Part shown: positions 21,640 through 33,090 of the stretch, piece by piece
Layout: every line of letters begins with the position of its first letter
Numbering within the stretch: position 1 is the stretch's first letter
Source of the DNA: Homarus americanus
Taxonomy: Eukaryota > Arthropoda > Malacostraca > Decapoda > Nephropidae
Direction: 5' to 3'
NCBI RefSeq assembly: GCF_018991925.1
Contig: NW_024738608.1
Coordinates: 5,079,662-5,143,661, forward strand
Length of the DNA stretch: 64,000 bases
Made by a program: the position numbers and the translations under genes
The notes under the pieces: model-generated
Databases searched by the model: none
Told to the model about the DNA's origin: nothing
Seen by the model: the letters and a program-made list of their open reading frames with translations, nothing else

Positions 21640-22540
21640 TTGCGACAGCTTGGGTGAGAGAGGGTGTGACAGCTTGGGTGGAGAGGGTTACGACAGCTTG
21701 GGTGAGAGAGGGTGTGACAGCTTGTTTGAGAGGGGTGTAACAGTTTGGTGAGAGGGTGTAACAGTTTGGGTGAGGGGTGTGACAGCTTGGGTGAGAGAGG
21801 GTGTGACAGCTTGTTTGAGAGGGGTGTAACAGTTTGGGTGAGAGGGGCGTGACAGCTTGGGTGGAGAGGGTGTGACAGCTTGGGTGAGAGAGGTGTGACA
21901 GCTTGTTTGAGAGGGTGTAACAGTTTGGGTGAGAGGGGTGTAACAGTTTGGGTAAGAGGGTGACAGCTTGGGTGAGAGAGGGTGTGACAGCTTGTTTGAG
22001 AGGGTGTAACAGTTTGGGGGAGGGCGACAGCTTGGGTGAGAGGGGTGTGACAGCTTGGGTGAGAGAGGGTGTGACAGCTGTTGAGAGGGTGTACAGTGTG
22101 AGAGAGGGGTAACAGTTTGGGTAAGAGGGGTGTGACAGCTTGGGTGAGAGAGGGTGTGACAGCTTGTTTGAGAGGGGGTGTAACAGTTCGGGTGAGAGGG
22201 GTTGCGACAGCTGGGTGGAGAGAGGGTGTGACAGCTTGGGTGAGAGAGGGTGTGACAGCTTGTTTGAGAGGGGTTGTAACAGTTTGGGTGAGGGGTGTAA
22301 CAGTTTGGGTGAGAGGTGGACAGCTTGGGTGAGAGAGGGTGTGACAGCTTGTTTGAGAGGGGGTGTACAGTTTGGGTGAGAGGTGTAACAGTTTGGGTGA
22401 GAGGGGGGTGTGACAGCTTGGGTGAGAGGGTGTGACAGCTTGTTTGAGAGTGGGTGTAACAGTTTGGGTGAGAGAGGGGTTGTGACAGCTTGGGTGAGAG
22501 AGGGTGTGACAGCTTGGGTGAGAGGGGGTGTGCCATCTTG
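21640..22540. repeat. ~25-bp minisatellite
   Basis: About 35 copies of GTGTGACAGCTTGGGTGAGA plus a variable G-run. Three subtypes (GACAGCTTGGGTGAG, GACAGCTTGTTTGAG, TAACAGTTTGGGTGAG) recur in a partly regular order, so a higher-order unit exists. All three minus frames stay open for 280-450 codons, showing the openness comes from absence of stops in the unit. No protein is inferred. Confidence 0.95.
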
Positions 22541-23233
22541 GGTGAGGAAACTGAGAGGGAGGAAGCACCAGTAGGGACGTTGACTGGTCGTGATGGGGAG
22601 AGTAGGTGTGCTGGCTGGGGAGTTAGAGAGCTGGGAGGATGGGGAGGGGAGGTGGAGGGGGGGTGAAATAGGGCGTGGCAGGGAGAGAAGGAGAGAGGGA
22701 GAGGTTACGGTAAAAGGTCGAGAGAAGGACATGATACACTCTTATCGCTCCCTGGGGCCGACACCTTCCCTCCCTTTCTCCCTCTCTTGGATAAACACTC
22801 TCTTCTCCCTTCGGTCCTTCAACCTCCCTTCTCCCCCTCCTCCCTGACCCTACACTCTCTATATACAGAAAGTCCCTCTAAAAATGTATGCTAATCCGCC
22901 AGCGTTTTTGTATTCGTTTGCCTTCATCTGGATTTCCGGTGAGTTTATACTGATATATTCGGGGCCATTTGTGTCTCGTTTACCATTACTCTATCTGGCT
23001 TTGATGACTGGATTAAGCCAGGTTCATCCACGTCCATTTACGCTTTGTTTTCGCCTCTGGTTTATTTTGTGTGTTGTAACTAGAGTTGATTTCACCTTTG
23101 TCTATATTTTGTGTGTGTGTTTATGATGATGATGATGACGGTGAGGGCGACGTTAATTAAGTTCTGGTAATTAGGTCAAATTCTATCCTCCCCCCCCCTA
23201 AAATAATTGCTAAAGGCAGTACATGTCTGACCT

Positions 23234-23238
<5 letters not shown>
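22541..23238. other. Purine-rich patch then unique spacer
   Basis: A/G-rich to 22735, then mixed sequence. An 80-codon plus frame at 22884-23126 is hydrophobic but not recognised. A (GAT)n stutter lies at 23122-23138. Confidence 0.5.

Positions 23239-23267
<29 letters not shown>
23239..23267. repeat. Short (TG)n microsatellite
   Basis: About 29 bp of pure TG. Confidence 0.93.
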
Positions 23268-23269
<2 letters not shown>

Positions 23270-23510
23270 ATGACCCACTTTACACTCATGCACTTCATTA
23301 CACACAAACAACCTGGAGTATTAACGTAAATTTACGTCTGATTTGTGTAGTTATTTTTATTTTATTTTTAATTGAGGCGGAATGACTTTAATAGCAGTTA
23401 GTTAATTATCTATTGATTTAATTAAGGTTGAAGAGGGTGAATAAATTAAAAAGATAAAATTGGTTGATCATAATTACAACGAATCAATGAACACCGTGTT
23501 TAATGACCTG
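23268..23510. other. AT-rich spacer
   Basis: Unique AT-rich sequence; no gene is seen. Confidence 0.6.
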
Positions 23511-23915
23511 TGTGTTGACCTTTTGTAAGTCATAGTTTGGAGGGTTATGACCTATGATGACCTGTGTTTGGAGGGTTATGACCTATGATGACCTGTGTTT
23601 GGAGGGTTATGACCTATGATGACCTGTGTTTGTAGGGTTATGACCTGTGTTGACCTTTTGTAAGTCATAGTTTGGAGGGTTATGACCTGTGATGACCTGT
23701 GTTTGGAGGGTTATGACCTATGATGACCTGTGTTTGGAGGGTTATGACCTGTGATGACTTGTGTTTGGAGGGTTATGACCTGTGATGACCTGTGTTTGGA
23801 GGTTATGACTTGTGTTTGGAGGGTTATGACCTGTGATGACCTGTGTTCGAGGGTTATGACCTGTGATGACCTGTGTTTGGAGGGTTATGACCTATAATGA
23901 CCTGTGTTTGGGGGG
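23511..23915. repeat. ~31-bp minisatellite
   Basis: About 13 copies containing GGAGGGTTATGACCTGTGAT followed by GACCTGTGTTT. A longer variant with CCTTTTGTAAGTCATAGTTT appears twice (about 23515 and 23655), indicating a higher-order duplication of about 140 bp. Confidence 0.93.
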
Positions 23916-24590
23916 ACTATGGACTAAGAAGATGCTCTATCATTCACTATTTCTTGTACTGAAAAAGAAAAAGAGTTTAAGACCCATTTTTTGCTTATCA
24001 TGTAGAGTTAGCACTGTCTTGACTCCCACATGTATCTTAAAAATTTTCTTCTGTTAACTGTTCCTAATTTACAGTTTACGACTAGAGTTTTTTTTTACAG
24101 TTTATTTACATCACTTCCTCAAACAACAATTATTACCATTTACATAACCCCATTTACAGGATATGATTTATCACTTTATTTTACAATATGTCATTTATTA
24201 TTTATTTATTATTTTCTACATCCATTACTTTCATTTACAATTTACTGTATTTTTTTTACCATCCCACTAAATTAACTTTAGTTACAATTTTATCACTTCA
24301 TCCAATCCCAATAATTATTTAAATCCTCAATTATCGCATATAGTTACCCCAATCTCTCAACTCTATAATCTTAGTCCCCAATTATCATGTCATCCCTAAT
24401 CCATTATAGAACACTAATTACAATATATCACCTAAAGATTACCTGCCCCGTTACCTTTAATTACAATATTCACCTTTAAACCTAACCCGACCACAGCTAC
24501 AGGTCAATAACCCTTAATTAGGTTAAATTCTTCGTAAGTCGGTGGCATATGTCAAGGGGTAAGCTTTGTACCTACATTGTTTTTAACCCT
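23916..24590. other. AT-rich, weakly repetitive spacer
   Basis: Degenerate CATTTACAATTTATCACTT-like units recur from 24060 to 24480 without a clean period. No gene is seen. Confidence 0.55.
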
Positions 24591-24705
24591 TAGTGCCTCT
24601 TAGGGGGGTTAAGGGGCAGGGAAGGGGGGGTTGGAGGTGTTTGGGGTGGAGGGGAAGGGGAAGGGGTTAAGGGGGGTTCGGGGTGGTCAAGGGGAAGGGG
24701 ACTGA
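24591..24705. repeat. G-rich tract
   Basis: Repeated GGGGTTAAGGGG and GGGAAGGGG give many G-runs of three or more, a candidate quadruplex-forming segment. Confidence 0.8.
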
Positions 24706-24807
24706 TATACAAGGCACAGTAACATTCTCTTGACCAATTTAGTGTTCTTGGTGGAATTTTTTCGAGGGACCAAACTATTACTTGTCCTGTTATATGTATG
24801 TAGGAGA

Positions 24808-24808
<1 letters not shown>

Positions 24809-24899
<91 letters not shown>
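24809..24899. repeat. (TG)n microsatellite
   Basis: About 90 bp of uninterrupted TG. Confidence 0.97.
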
Positions 24900-24900
<1 letters not shown>

Positions 24901-25340
24901 CTTGTTTATGGAAGAAAAAAAAGACGAAGGCTAGAGAAGAAGAAGAAGACTCTCATCGTGGCCAACAAATTGTTAATGTATGAGACTCAAAAATCATCAG
25001 ACACATATTTTAAGAAGTTTTAGTGAGAAGCGAAACTATACACTCCGTTGTTAAGTTTGGTCTGCCTCCACCAGATAGAGCTGTGAGCAAGACCGGGGTT
25101 TGTTTTTTTTTTGTTTTTTTTTTATGGCTGCTGAACCTCAAGGCTTTATTCTTCCTGGAAATTTCTTATCGTCAAGTTTGTTATGTTTGGGAATCTATCT
25201 CTTTCCAGGGGAGAGAAATCGTTCCTGGGGAGTCTGATGACCATGTGAAGGTTTACACTCGAGTTGCTTTTGAATTTTGTTTTATTTCAGTTTTATTTTT
25301 ATTTTATTTTTATTTTATTTTATTTTTTTTGATGGGGAGG
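24900..25340. other. AT-rich spacer
   Basis: Unique DNA with T-runs and TTTTA stutters (25280-25330). A 132-codon plus frame (25023-25421) starts here and ends in a GGAA repeat; not recognised. Confidence 0.45.
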
Positions 25341-25853
25341 GGGAGGAGCGAGGAGGTGGAGGGGGAGAGAGGGAGGAAGGAAGGAAGGAAGGAAGGAAGG
25401 AGAGAGGGGAAGGAAGAGTGAGGAAAGGAGGGAGGGAAGGCATTCTTATTCCTGCTAAGCGAGGGTCATAGACGGCCCAGCGTGGATTTTATTTTCATCT
25501 CATTAGGATAAGTTTTGCTTGGTTCTGTGTTGTTGTTATAGTTCTTTCTTGTTGTTATCTTTGTTGTTGTTGTTGTTGTTGTTGTTATTTTCTTTAACTT
25601 TCGATTTTCTTCCTACTTTTTACTTTATACTTCTCTTCGTCTTTCATTTCTTCTCTCCTTGATTTCTTTTCCTCTTCCTTCTTTAGTTCCTCAATTTCAT
25701 CCACTTAACCTCTACCCTTCCTTCCAGTAACTCCTCCCCCCCTCACCCATACATTTCTTACTTGAGCAAATATATATATAAAAACACTCGTATGATGATC
25801 TTAATTCTCTATATATGAGTTAAACTTTTGTCTTAAGTCAATTTTATAACCTC

Positions 25854-25911
<58 letters not shown>
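25341..25911. repeat. (GGAA)n, (TTG)n, (AC)n-(GA)n with spacer
   Basis: G-rich then (GGAA)n at 25375-25402; (TTG)n at 25556-25587; unique 25588-25855; compound (AC)n 25856-25887 passing directly into (GA)n to 25911. Confidence 0.9.
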
Positions 25912-25912
<1 letters not shown>

Positions 25913-26579
25913 GAGAAAAAACATGAACGTTCAAAATATCTTGGAAGAATCTGGTCCCAAGGCTCCACCATCTCGTAGCGTCCATCTGAAGTAGAGATCT
26001 TAGACGCTCTCAGTGGTGTTATATACGTTCTCTATGTGGCCACTTACGGACACTTTATTCATAGGCAATTTCAATCCAGGGCCTCCACTCCCGTGACTTA
26101 CTCTTGCCTGTCTGCCTCTTCCCCTGGTGCCCTGAAGTGTCCTCTCTTACTCTACCACCTTCCCTACCACTACACACCTCCCTCCCATACCACCATCCCT
26201 CCCACGTCCCCTCCCCTTCACTATTTTACTTCCCCTCCTCTCATTCCTCTCCTGTTCTCCTTCTCTCCCCAACCACCTCTCTACTCCCCCACCACTCTCC
26301 TTACCCCTACCACCCCTTCCTTATCAATCTACCTCTATTACATACCTCCACTATCAATCTCCTTCTGTCCCTACCCCACCCCCCTTCCCCTACCTTCCCT
26401 ACCTCTAACTCCCCAACTCCCACCTTCCTCTACCTACCCCCACCTTCCCCTACCTACCCCCACCTACCCCCCACCTACCCCTACCTCATCCATACAGCAG
26501 CTGGTCGAGTTAGTCTGTACAGGAAGGCTTCAGTCTGCCTATAAAACAAATGACTACTCCGAGTCTTATGAACACACCC
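25912..26579. other. Spacer and pyrimidine-rich tract
   Basis: Unique to about 26140, then C/T-rich with CTACCCCCAC stutters to 26500. The plus frames here are Pro/Ser/Tyr low-complexity. Confidence 0.6.
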
Positions 26580-27295
26580 AGCTCTGTGGCCATCACCGTG
26601 TGTACCACCATCACCGTGTACCACCATCACCGTGTGTACCACCATCACCGTGTACCACCATCACCGTGTGTACCACTATCAGTGTACCACCATCACCGTG
26701 TGTACCACCATCACCGTGTACCACCATCACCGTGTACCACCATCACCGTGTGTACCGCCATCACCGTGTACCACCATCACCGTGTGTACCACCATCACCG
26801 TGTGTACCACCATCACCGTGCACCATACCACCGTGTGTACCACCATCACCGTGTACCACCATCACCGTGTGTACCACCATCACCGTGTGTACCACCATCA
26901 CCGTGTGTACACCATCACCGTGTGTACCACCATCAAGTGTGTACCGCCATCACCGTGTGTATCACCACCATCACCGTGTACCACCATCACCGTGTGTACC
27001 ACCACCGTGTACCATCACCGTGTGTACCACCATCACCGTGTACCACCATCACCGTGTGTACCACCATCACCGTGCACCACCATCACCGTGTGTACCACCA
27101 TCACCGTGTACCACCATCACCGTACCACCATCACCGTGTGTACCACCATCACCGTATCACTGTGTACCACCATCACCGTGTGTACCACCATCACTGTGTG
27201 TACCACCATCACCGTGTGTACCACCATCACCGTGTGTACCACCATCACCGTGTGTACCGCCATCACTGTGTACCACCATCACTGTGTTCCTTTCA
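26580..27295. repeat. 12/15-bp CACCATCACCGTGTGTAC minisatellite
   Basis: More than 45 copies alternating ACCATCACCGTGT (12-bp spacing) and ACCATCACCGTGTGT (15-bp spacing). Both spacings are multiples of three, so all three plus frames stay open for 222-424 codons (His-His-Arg-Val-Tyr, Pro-Ser-Pro-Cys-Val and Thr-Ile-Thr-Val-Cys). Three open frames at once argue against a gene. Confidence 0.95.
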
Positions 27296-27339
27296 CGTAA
27301 TTTCTCCTGAACATTGGGGGTGAAAATGGAGTTGGTGAA

Positions 27340-27340
<1 letters not shown>

Positions 27341-27379
<39 letters not shown>
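27341..27379. repeat. (TG)n microsatellite
   Basis: About 39 bp of TG. Confidence 0.94.
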
Positions 27380-27380
<1 letters not shown>

Positions 27381-27701
27381 GTGGGGTGTACCGGTAAGGC
27401 AGTGTATTGGGGGCTTGTTTATGGGATGTGTTTTTGTGTGTGTTTTTAATGGCCTTGTTTGGATTGAGTGAGGTAGAACAGGTGATTGATTGTTGTTCTT
27501 TGTTGCTTCTGTTTGTTTGTATGTTTGGGTTGTTTTATACGCGTGTTGAATTATGCATGTGTTATGGCGTATGTCCGTGTGCGTGTCTGTATGTCTGTCT
27601 GAGAGTGCGTAAACTTTTTCCTTATGTGTTGCGTAACTCTTGAAAGGATAACGTTATATTTTGATGAAATTTGCCAAGAATATATATAACAACTTGACCA
27701 T

Positions 27702-27704
<3 letters not shown>
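27380..27704. other. GT-rich unique spacer
   Basis: Non-repetitive but G/T-biased; a 78-codon plus frame is not recognised. No gene is called. Confidence 0.5.
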
Positions 27705-27759
<55 letters not shown>

Positions 27760-28073
27760 GGAGGCTGTAGAGGTCGACCCCCCCACCGGAATATTGACTT
27801 TCCAATATAGTGGAAACTTTCTCTTGTTTAGTGTAAAAAGTTTCTGACGGTGAAAAGATGTAGAGAAAGTGATGGTGTGAGGGGAGGGGGGTGAGGGGGG
27901 AGGGGGAAGTGAGGGGTTTGGTGGAGATGGGCGTGTGTCGAGGTGTTATGGGCGTGTGTCTAAAATATAATTAAAGGCTCCAGGTATTTGAACCACCTGT
28001 GTGATGAGGGGCATTTTTTATCAGAGAGAGAGAGAGAGAGAGAGAAATTGACTGTATACACGTTGGAGGAAGA

Positions 28074-28118
<45 letters not shown>
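27705..28118. repeat. (AC)n, G-rich tract, (GA)n and (TC)n
   Basis: (AC)n 27705-27756; G-runs at 27875-27910 with four or more runs of four to six G; (GA)n 28023-28045; (TC)n 28073-28118. The GA and TC tracts are complementary and 27 bp apart, so a transcript could fold into a hairpin. Confidence 0.92.
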
Positions 28119-28347
28119 GCAGCTTGGAACAGAATATACGGTCTCCCAAAAATAATAAATATATATTTCTTAACAATAAATTCACTCTGCCAATATTGTG
28201 GTTAATTTAAATTCTGGGACGAAATATTCGGTAGAAGTTTATATTGGATTCTGGGTATAAAATATTTTACTTAATAACACGAGAAAACTAAAGAAGAGAA
28301 TTATTGGAGAAAAACTGAACAGGAGAAGTAAAGTTGGTCAAGTGAGA
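28119..28347. other. AT-rich spacer
   Basis: Unique AT-rich DNA with two diverged copies of ATTCTGGG.ATAAAATATT-like sequence (28212, 28250). No gene is seen. Confidence 0.55.
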
Positions 28348-28482
<135 letters not shown>

Positions 28483-28682
28483 TATTCAGTATGGAAAGTG
28501 AGAGTGAGAGATGATGGAGAAAGTGAGAGTAATAATGAGAGGGAGAAGGAGGAGAGGGAACGAAAGGAGTGAGAGAGAGGTAGAGAGAGAGACGATGTAA
28601 CCACAGGTAAAGATGTTTGGTGAGACTCCTGGTGAGGTCTCCAAGTAGCCCTCTCGTGTCTTCTAACTTTGTGTTGTGTAGT

Positions 28683-28684
<2 letters not shown>

Positions 28685-28721
<37 letters not shown>

Positions 28722-28740
28722 AGGAGGTGGAAGGTGGGGG

Positions 28741-28773
<33 letters not shown>
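28685..28773. repeat. (TG)n and (GA)n microsatellites
   Basis: (TG)n 28685-28720 and (GA)n 28745-28773. (CAGA)n-like sequence follows at 28800-28832. Confidence 0.94.
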
Positions 28774-28776
<3 letters not shown>

Positions 28777-29095
28777 TACAATTATACAAAAACACGCATA
28801 GACAGACAAGACAGTGACAGACAGACAGACAGGATGAATATGCAATTAGAAAAAGAATCGTGATGAAGGAAAAACGGTTCGCCTTACACGATTTCATGAA
28901 GGAATTAAACAACTTTTCACACCAGTTTCCAGCATCGACCCCACAGATGAACTTCTTTCCTTCCCTACCCTCCTTCCCCCTCCCCTTCACCCTCCCATTT
29001 CCCTCCCACCCCTCCCTTCCTCCTGTTTACCTTTTAATCACCTTCAAACATCTTACTCCTGCCTCACAATCTGACTTATATGACTAAGTTCGGTT
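28774..29095. other. Spacer
   Basis: Unique to 28960, then C/T-rich. A 75-codon plus frame (28860-29087) is not recognised. Confidence 0.5.
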
Positions 29096-29450
29096 TTGAT
29101 GTTGTTCTGATGTTGTTGATGTTTATTGGATGTTATTGATGTTTATTGGATGTTAATATGCTTTAATAGTTGTTATTGATGTTTTATTGGATAAGCGTTA
29201 TTGATGTTGGATGTATTGATGTTTATTGGTTGTTATTGATGTTTATTGGATGTTTTGATGTTTATTGGATGTTATTGATGTTTATTGGATGTTATTGATG
29301 CTTATTGATGTTATTGATGCTTATTGGTTGTTATTGATGTTATTGGATGTTATTGATGTTTATTGTTGTTATTGATGTTTATTAGTCGTTATTGATGTTT
29401 ATTGGTTGTTATTGATGTGTTTATTGGTCGTTATTGATGTTTTATTGGTG
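29096..29450. repeat. 20-bp minisatellite
   Basis: About 18 copies of TTATTGATGTTTATTGGATG with TTGGTTG and TCG variants and some truncated copies. Confidence 0.94.
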
Positions 29451-29976
29451 TGGAGTTCGAAACCAAGGGACCTGAGACTTTATTTTTCGGTTCAGAAGTG
29501 TCAGTCCTTATGGTTCCTGAGGCAACAGTATATACGCGTGATAGTTATTGGAGTGTTTTGATATCATGTTAGTTTGAGTGATGATGAACGTATTCCAGGG
29601 GAGGACTGGGTGGATGGGTGGATGAGGAAGGATGGAGGATGGGTGCGGTGGAGGGAGGAAGAAAGACCAGGTGGTGGAGAGGGGGTGGGTGGGTGGCGAA
29701 GGGAGGACCGGGTGGGTGGCGAGTGGGCGCGTCTCCTTGGTATCGGAAATAATGATAACAGACGTGGTGGCCATTCCGACACTAAGGAGGGCCACATCAG
29801 CCTTCACCCCGCCGCCCCAGACCCACCTCGTTCTGGTGCCTCACCTCCCTGCCGCCCCAGCCCCTACCTCCCTGTCGCCCCAGCTCCTGCGGCCTCGTGC
29901 TCTGTGCCCTCGTCTCATGCCCATTACACCAGCTTTACGATAATTGATATACCGATAAGGTGTGGGGAGGATAGGG

Positions 29977-29978
<2 letters not shown>
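29451..29978. other. GC-richer spacer, product not recognised
   Basis: Bases 29700-29945 are GC-rich with several overlapping open frames on both strands (up to 183 codons, including the TG repeat). No domain or splice framework is recognisable, so no gene is called. Confidence 0.4.
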
Positions 29979-30053
<75 letters not shown>

Positions 30054-30497
30054 AGAGAGAGAGAGGCTGGGTGGGAGTGTGTCTGGAGGGGAGTGAGTGA
30101 CAGGGAGGAGGCAAGGGAGAGATAGGGGGGTGTGAAAAGGGGGGGGGGGGGAAGGAAGAGGGACAGAGTATATGGATAAGGGAGGCAGGTGCGAGGGAGG
30201 GAGGGGAGGGGAGATGAGAGGAGGTAAGCATGTTGAGGGGAGGGAGGGAGGAATAGGGGAGGAAGAGAGGGAGGGAGGTGGCAGGCAGGAGAGAGGAGGG
30301 AGGAGACAGGCAGGCGTATGTAAGAAGAGAAGGAGTGTGGGAGGGAAGGAGGGTAAATGTGGAAGAGATAGGACAGGTGGAGGTACCACCATCACCCCCC
30401 TTCACTCCCTCTACTCCCTCTCTCCACTCTCTCTCTATCCATTCATCACTCCTCCCTATCCTCCTCCCCTCCTCCTCCCTCCCTCCCTCCCCTGCAG
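29979..30497. repeat. (GT)n, homopurine tract, then pyrimidine tract
   Basis: (GT)n 29979-30051 and short GA, then A/G-rich sequence to about 30380 with a G12 run near 30139. A C/T-rich tract follows to 30495. This gives an abrupt purine-to-pyrimidine strand switch. Confidence 0.88.
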
Positions 30498-30720
30498 CTT
30501 TAGCCCTGATTCAGATATCCTGGTCAAGATATCACAAAAGGATTTCTATAAGAATCCAATTGCGAAGCTCAAATAATTTTACTAACCACCCCAAACTATT
30601 TTACCTTCGTACTTCCTCAACACGTTATTCCAACCTGTTTTTCCATTCTAATTTTTTTTTTTTTTGTCTGATTTTTCCATTTTTTTCGTGACTTCTATTT
30701 TTCCCCGTGTCCTGTCTGAG
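30498..30720. other. AT-rich spacer with possible exon fragment
   Basis: The pyrimidine tract ends CCCTGCAG at 30497. It is followed by 25 codons of mixed composition (including ILVKISQKDFYKNP) to a TAA at 30574-30576. It resembles a short terminal exon, but this is weak evidence. Confidence 0.15.
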
Positions 30721-30724
30721 AGAG

Positions 30725-30805
<81 letters not shown>

Positions 30806-30812
30806 AGAGAGA
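30721..30812. repeat. (GA)n microsatellite
   Basis: About 90 bp of GA with two GGA slips. Confidence 0.96.
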
Positions 30813-31129
30813 CCTGAGTGATATTATCTCTGTTTATTTACCCTTTGAGTGAGATGGTTGAAGTTATAACTCATTTATGGTCTATGTCAAGTAACTGTAA
30901 ATGGATTTTTTTTTCGACTTTTATATATTATGTATAGACAGTCATCTCTTAATTATTTCTTTTGTTATTTCATCCACCTTGATCTGGTATAAAAAATTCT
31001 TGAAACGCAAAAAAAATATCCAGTGATCTATGAAGTCTTATATAAAGGTTCATTTGGATTCTTGTTCCAAAGTTGTACCAAATCCAAGTGAGATACAATG
31101 GAGCAATTCCATGGGTAGACCAGCAAATT
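30813..31129. other. AT-rich spacer
   Basis: Unique; no gene is seen. Confidence 0.6.
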
Positions 31130-31395
31130 GAGTCTCCTTTTCACAGCATTTCGGAGTCTCGTTTCACAGCATTTCGGAGTCTCGTTTCACAGCATTTCTG
31201 AGTTCCTGTTTCTAGCAGCATTTCTGGAGTCTCTGCTTCACAGCATTTCCTGGAGTCTCTGTTTCACAGCATTTCGGAGTCTCTGTTTCATACATTTCCT
31301 GGAAGTCTCTGTTTACAACATTTCTGGAGTCTCTGTTTCACAACATTTCTTGAGTCTCTGTTTCACAACATTTTGGACCTGTTTCACAGCCATCT
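31130..31395. repeat. ~23-bp minisatellite
   Basis: About 11 copies of GTTTCACAGCATTTCGGAGT plus CTC. Indels of one or two bases are common (GGAGT/TGGAGT/TGAGT). Confidence 0.92.
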
Positions 31396-31498
31396 GAGCC
31401 TATTCGTATAAAGAGACATACAGATTCTTTAACTTGCTAATTTTATCCTTACAAAAAATACTATGCTTAATTTAATAAATACAACTACATCATAGATA

Positions 31499-31775
31499 AA
31501 AAGACCCTCAAACCCTTATATAAGACCCCCTCAAACCTCTTATATAAGACCCTCAAACCTTATATAAGACCCCCCTAAACCCTTATATAAGACCCCTAAA
31601 CCCTTATATATAAGACCCCCTAAACCCTTAAGTATAAGACCTCAAACCCTTATATATAAGACCCTCAAACTCCTTATATAAGACCCCCAAAACCCTTATA
31701 AGACCCCCAAACCCTTATATAAGACCCTAAACTCCTTATATAAGACCCCCAAACCCTTATAGAAGACCCCCAGCT
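31499..31775. repeat. ~19-bp minisatellite
   Basis: About 14 copies of AACCCTTATATAAGACCCCC. C-run length varies from two to six. The TATATAA in each unit resembles a TATA box but only by repetition. Confidence 0.93.
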
Positions 31776-32179
31776 AATATACCCAAAGATATACATTAAA
31801 TATAACCAGAGCTCAAATATCTCAAGTCAATTATATAAAGAGTCAGAGAGTTTATTAAATACCAGTCTAAAATGTCTTTCCTCGGGGCTGCTTTCCTCTT
31901 ATCTCTACCCCTATATTACCTTTATCAACATATTCATCTATCTTATCAGATTTTAATGGTATTTTTTTATCTACTGTTCATGTTGTTATTAGGTGTGTGT
32001 ATGTAGTGGGGGAGGGGTGATGTCTGATGATGTTGATTAGGTGGTGGGGGGATGTGGGTAAGGGCTGAATGTGGATGGGGGGGCTGATGTAGGTGAGCTG
32101 GATGGGTTTAATGTTTTATTCAACTATTATGGTGTTCTATTGCTAAATTTATCGTTCGCAGATCCTAGGTCGTCGTTCT
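31776..32179. other. Spacer
   Basis: Unique AT-rich, then G-rich GATG/GGGGG segment at 32000-32105. No gene is seen. Confidence 0.55.
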
Positions 32180-32435
32180 CAAAGGGTTAAACCATACTCA
32201 TCAAAGGGTTAAGCCATACTCATCAAAGGGTTAAACCATACTCATCAAAGGGTTAAATCATACTCATCAAAGGGTTAAACCATACTCATCAAAGGGTTAA
32301 GCCATACTCATCAAAGGGTTACACCAGACTCCTCAAAGGGTTAAATCATAGTTCTTAAAGGGTTAAATCATACTCATCAAAGGGTTACACCAGACTCCTC
32401 AAAGGGTTAAATCATAGTCCTTAAAGGGTAACCTC
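32180..32435. repeat. 21-bp minisatellite of the dispersed GGGTTAA family
   Basis: About 12 copies of CATACTCATCAAAGGGTTAA followed by AC/GC/AT. Internal order shows a higher-order duplication: the GTTACACCAGACTCCTC variant followed by the ATAGT.CTTAAAGGGT variant appears twice. It is related to arrays at 38.1 and 49.3 kb. Confidence 0.93.
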
Positions 32436-32670
32436 GAACTGCAATTTTATCAAGTGTGAAGTGAACGCATCTAGTTAAGGTGGCGTCATAATTAAGTGTT
32501 TGTTATATACGGGTGTTATTACCGTGTGTCTCAGGTGAGGTAAGACAATCAGGTGCATCATTATGTTGGTCAGTAATGAGGGACATTCATCCTATGGACC
32601 CTCGTCAACCCGGATCTAAGAGGGAGTGTTAATCTTGAGTTAACAGAGTTATATAGTATACAGGTATGGC
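32436..32670. other. Spacer
   Basis: Unique; no gene is seen. Confidence 0.6.
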
Positions 32671-32935
32671 TGACACTACTGTACACTTCTGACACTACAC
32701 TCCTGACACTACACTACTGACACTACACTCCTGACACTACACTCCTGACACTACACTACTGACACTACACTTCTGACACTACACTCCTGACACTACACTA
32801 CTGACACTACACTCCTGACACTACACTACTGACACTACACTCCTGACACTACACTCCTGACACTACACTACTGACACTACACTCCTGACACTACACTCCT
32901 GACACTACACTACTCACACTACACTACTCCGTCTA
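32671..32935. repeat. 14-bp minisatellite
   Basis: About 19 copies of TGACACTACACTNC where N is A, C or T. The TAC and TCC subtypes form a recurring higher-order pattern. Confidence 0.95.
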
Positions 32936-32959
32936 CCACTGCTCTTAAATGTAAACTCA

Positions 32960-33071
32960 GGTTATCATTCTTCAGCTGGGTCGACTAGGGGGCAGCCGGA
33001 CATAGGACTCAAACCAGTAACCCTACAGGCACATGTTGAGCTGTATATCCACTCGTCCACCTCGCCTTTAG
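32960..33071 (-). repeat. tRNA-derived SINE head (remnant)
   Basis: On the minus strand, A box TGGACGAGTGG (33059-33049) and B box GGTTTGAGTCC (33015-33005) lie 44 bp apart, the spacing of a standard tRNA internal polymerase III promoter. The flanking acceptor and T stems do not pair well, so it is not a working tRNA. It continues into GGCTGCCCCCTAGTCGACCC and CAGCTGAAGAATGATAACC, a plausible SINE body. No A-rich tail or target-site duplication is clear. Confidence 0.6.
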
Positions 33072-33090
33072 AGAGAACGAGATCAGCTGC

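Noticed and set aside
21640..22540. Possible CRISPR-like direct repeats
   Set aside because: Units are contiguous with no unique spacers of constant length, and the sequence is eukaryotic.
21368..22732. 454-codon open frame, minus strand
   Set aside because: Reads through the 25-bp minisatellite; two other frames of the same strand are open over the same stretch.
26036..27310. 424-codon open frame, plus strand
   Set aside because: C/T-rich lead-in plus a 12/15-bp repeat that is open in all three frames.
31499..31775. Repeated TATATAA as promoters
   Set aside because: It is a constant part of a 19-bp minisatellite unit; no start-site context or gene.
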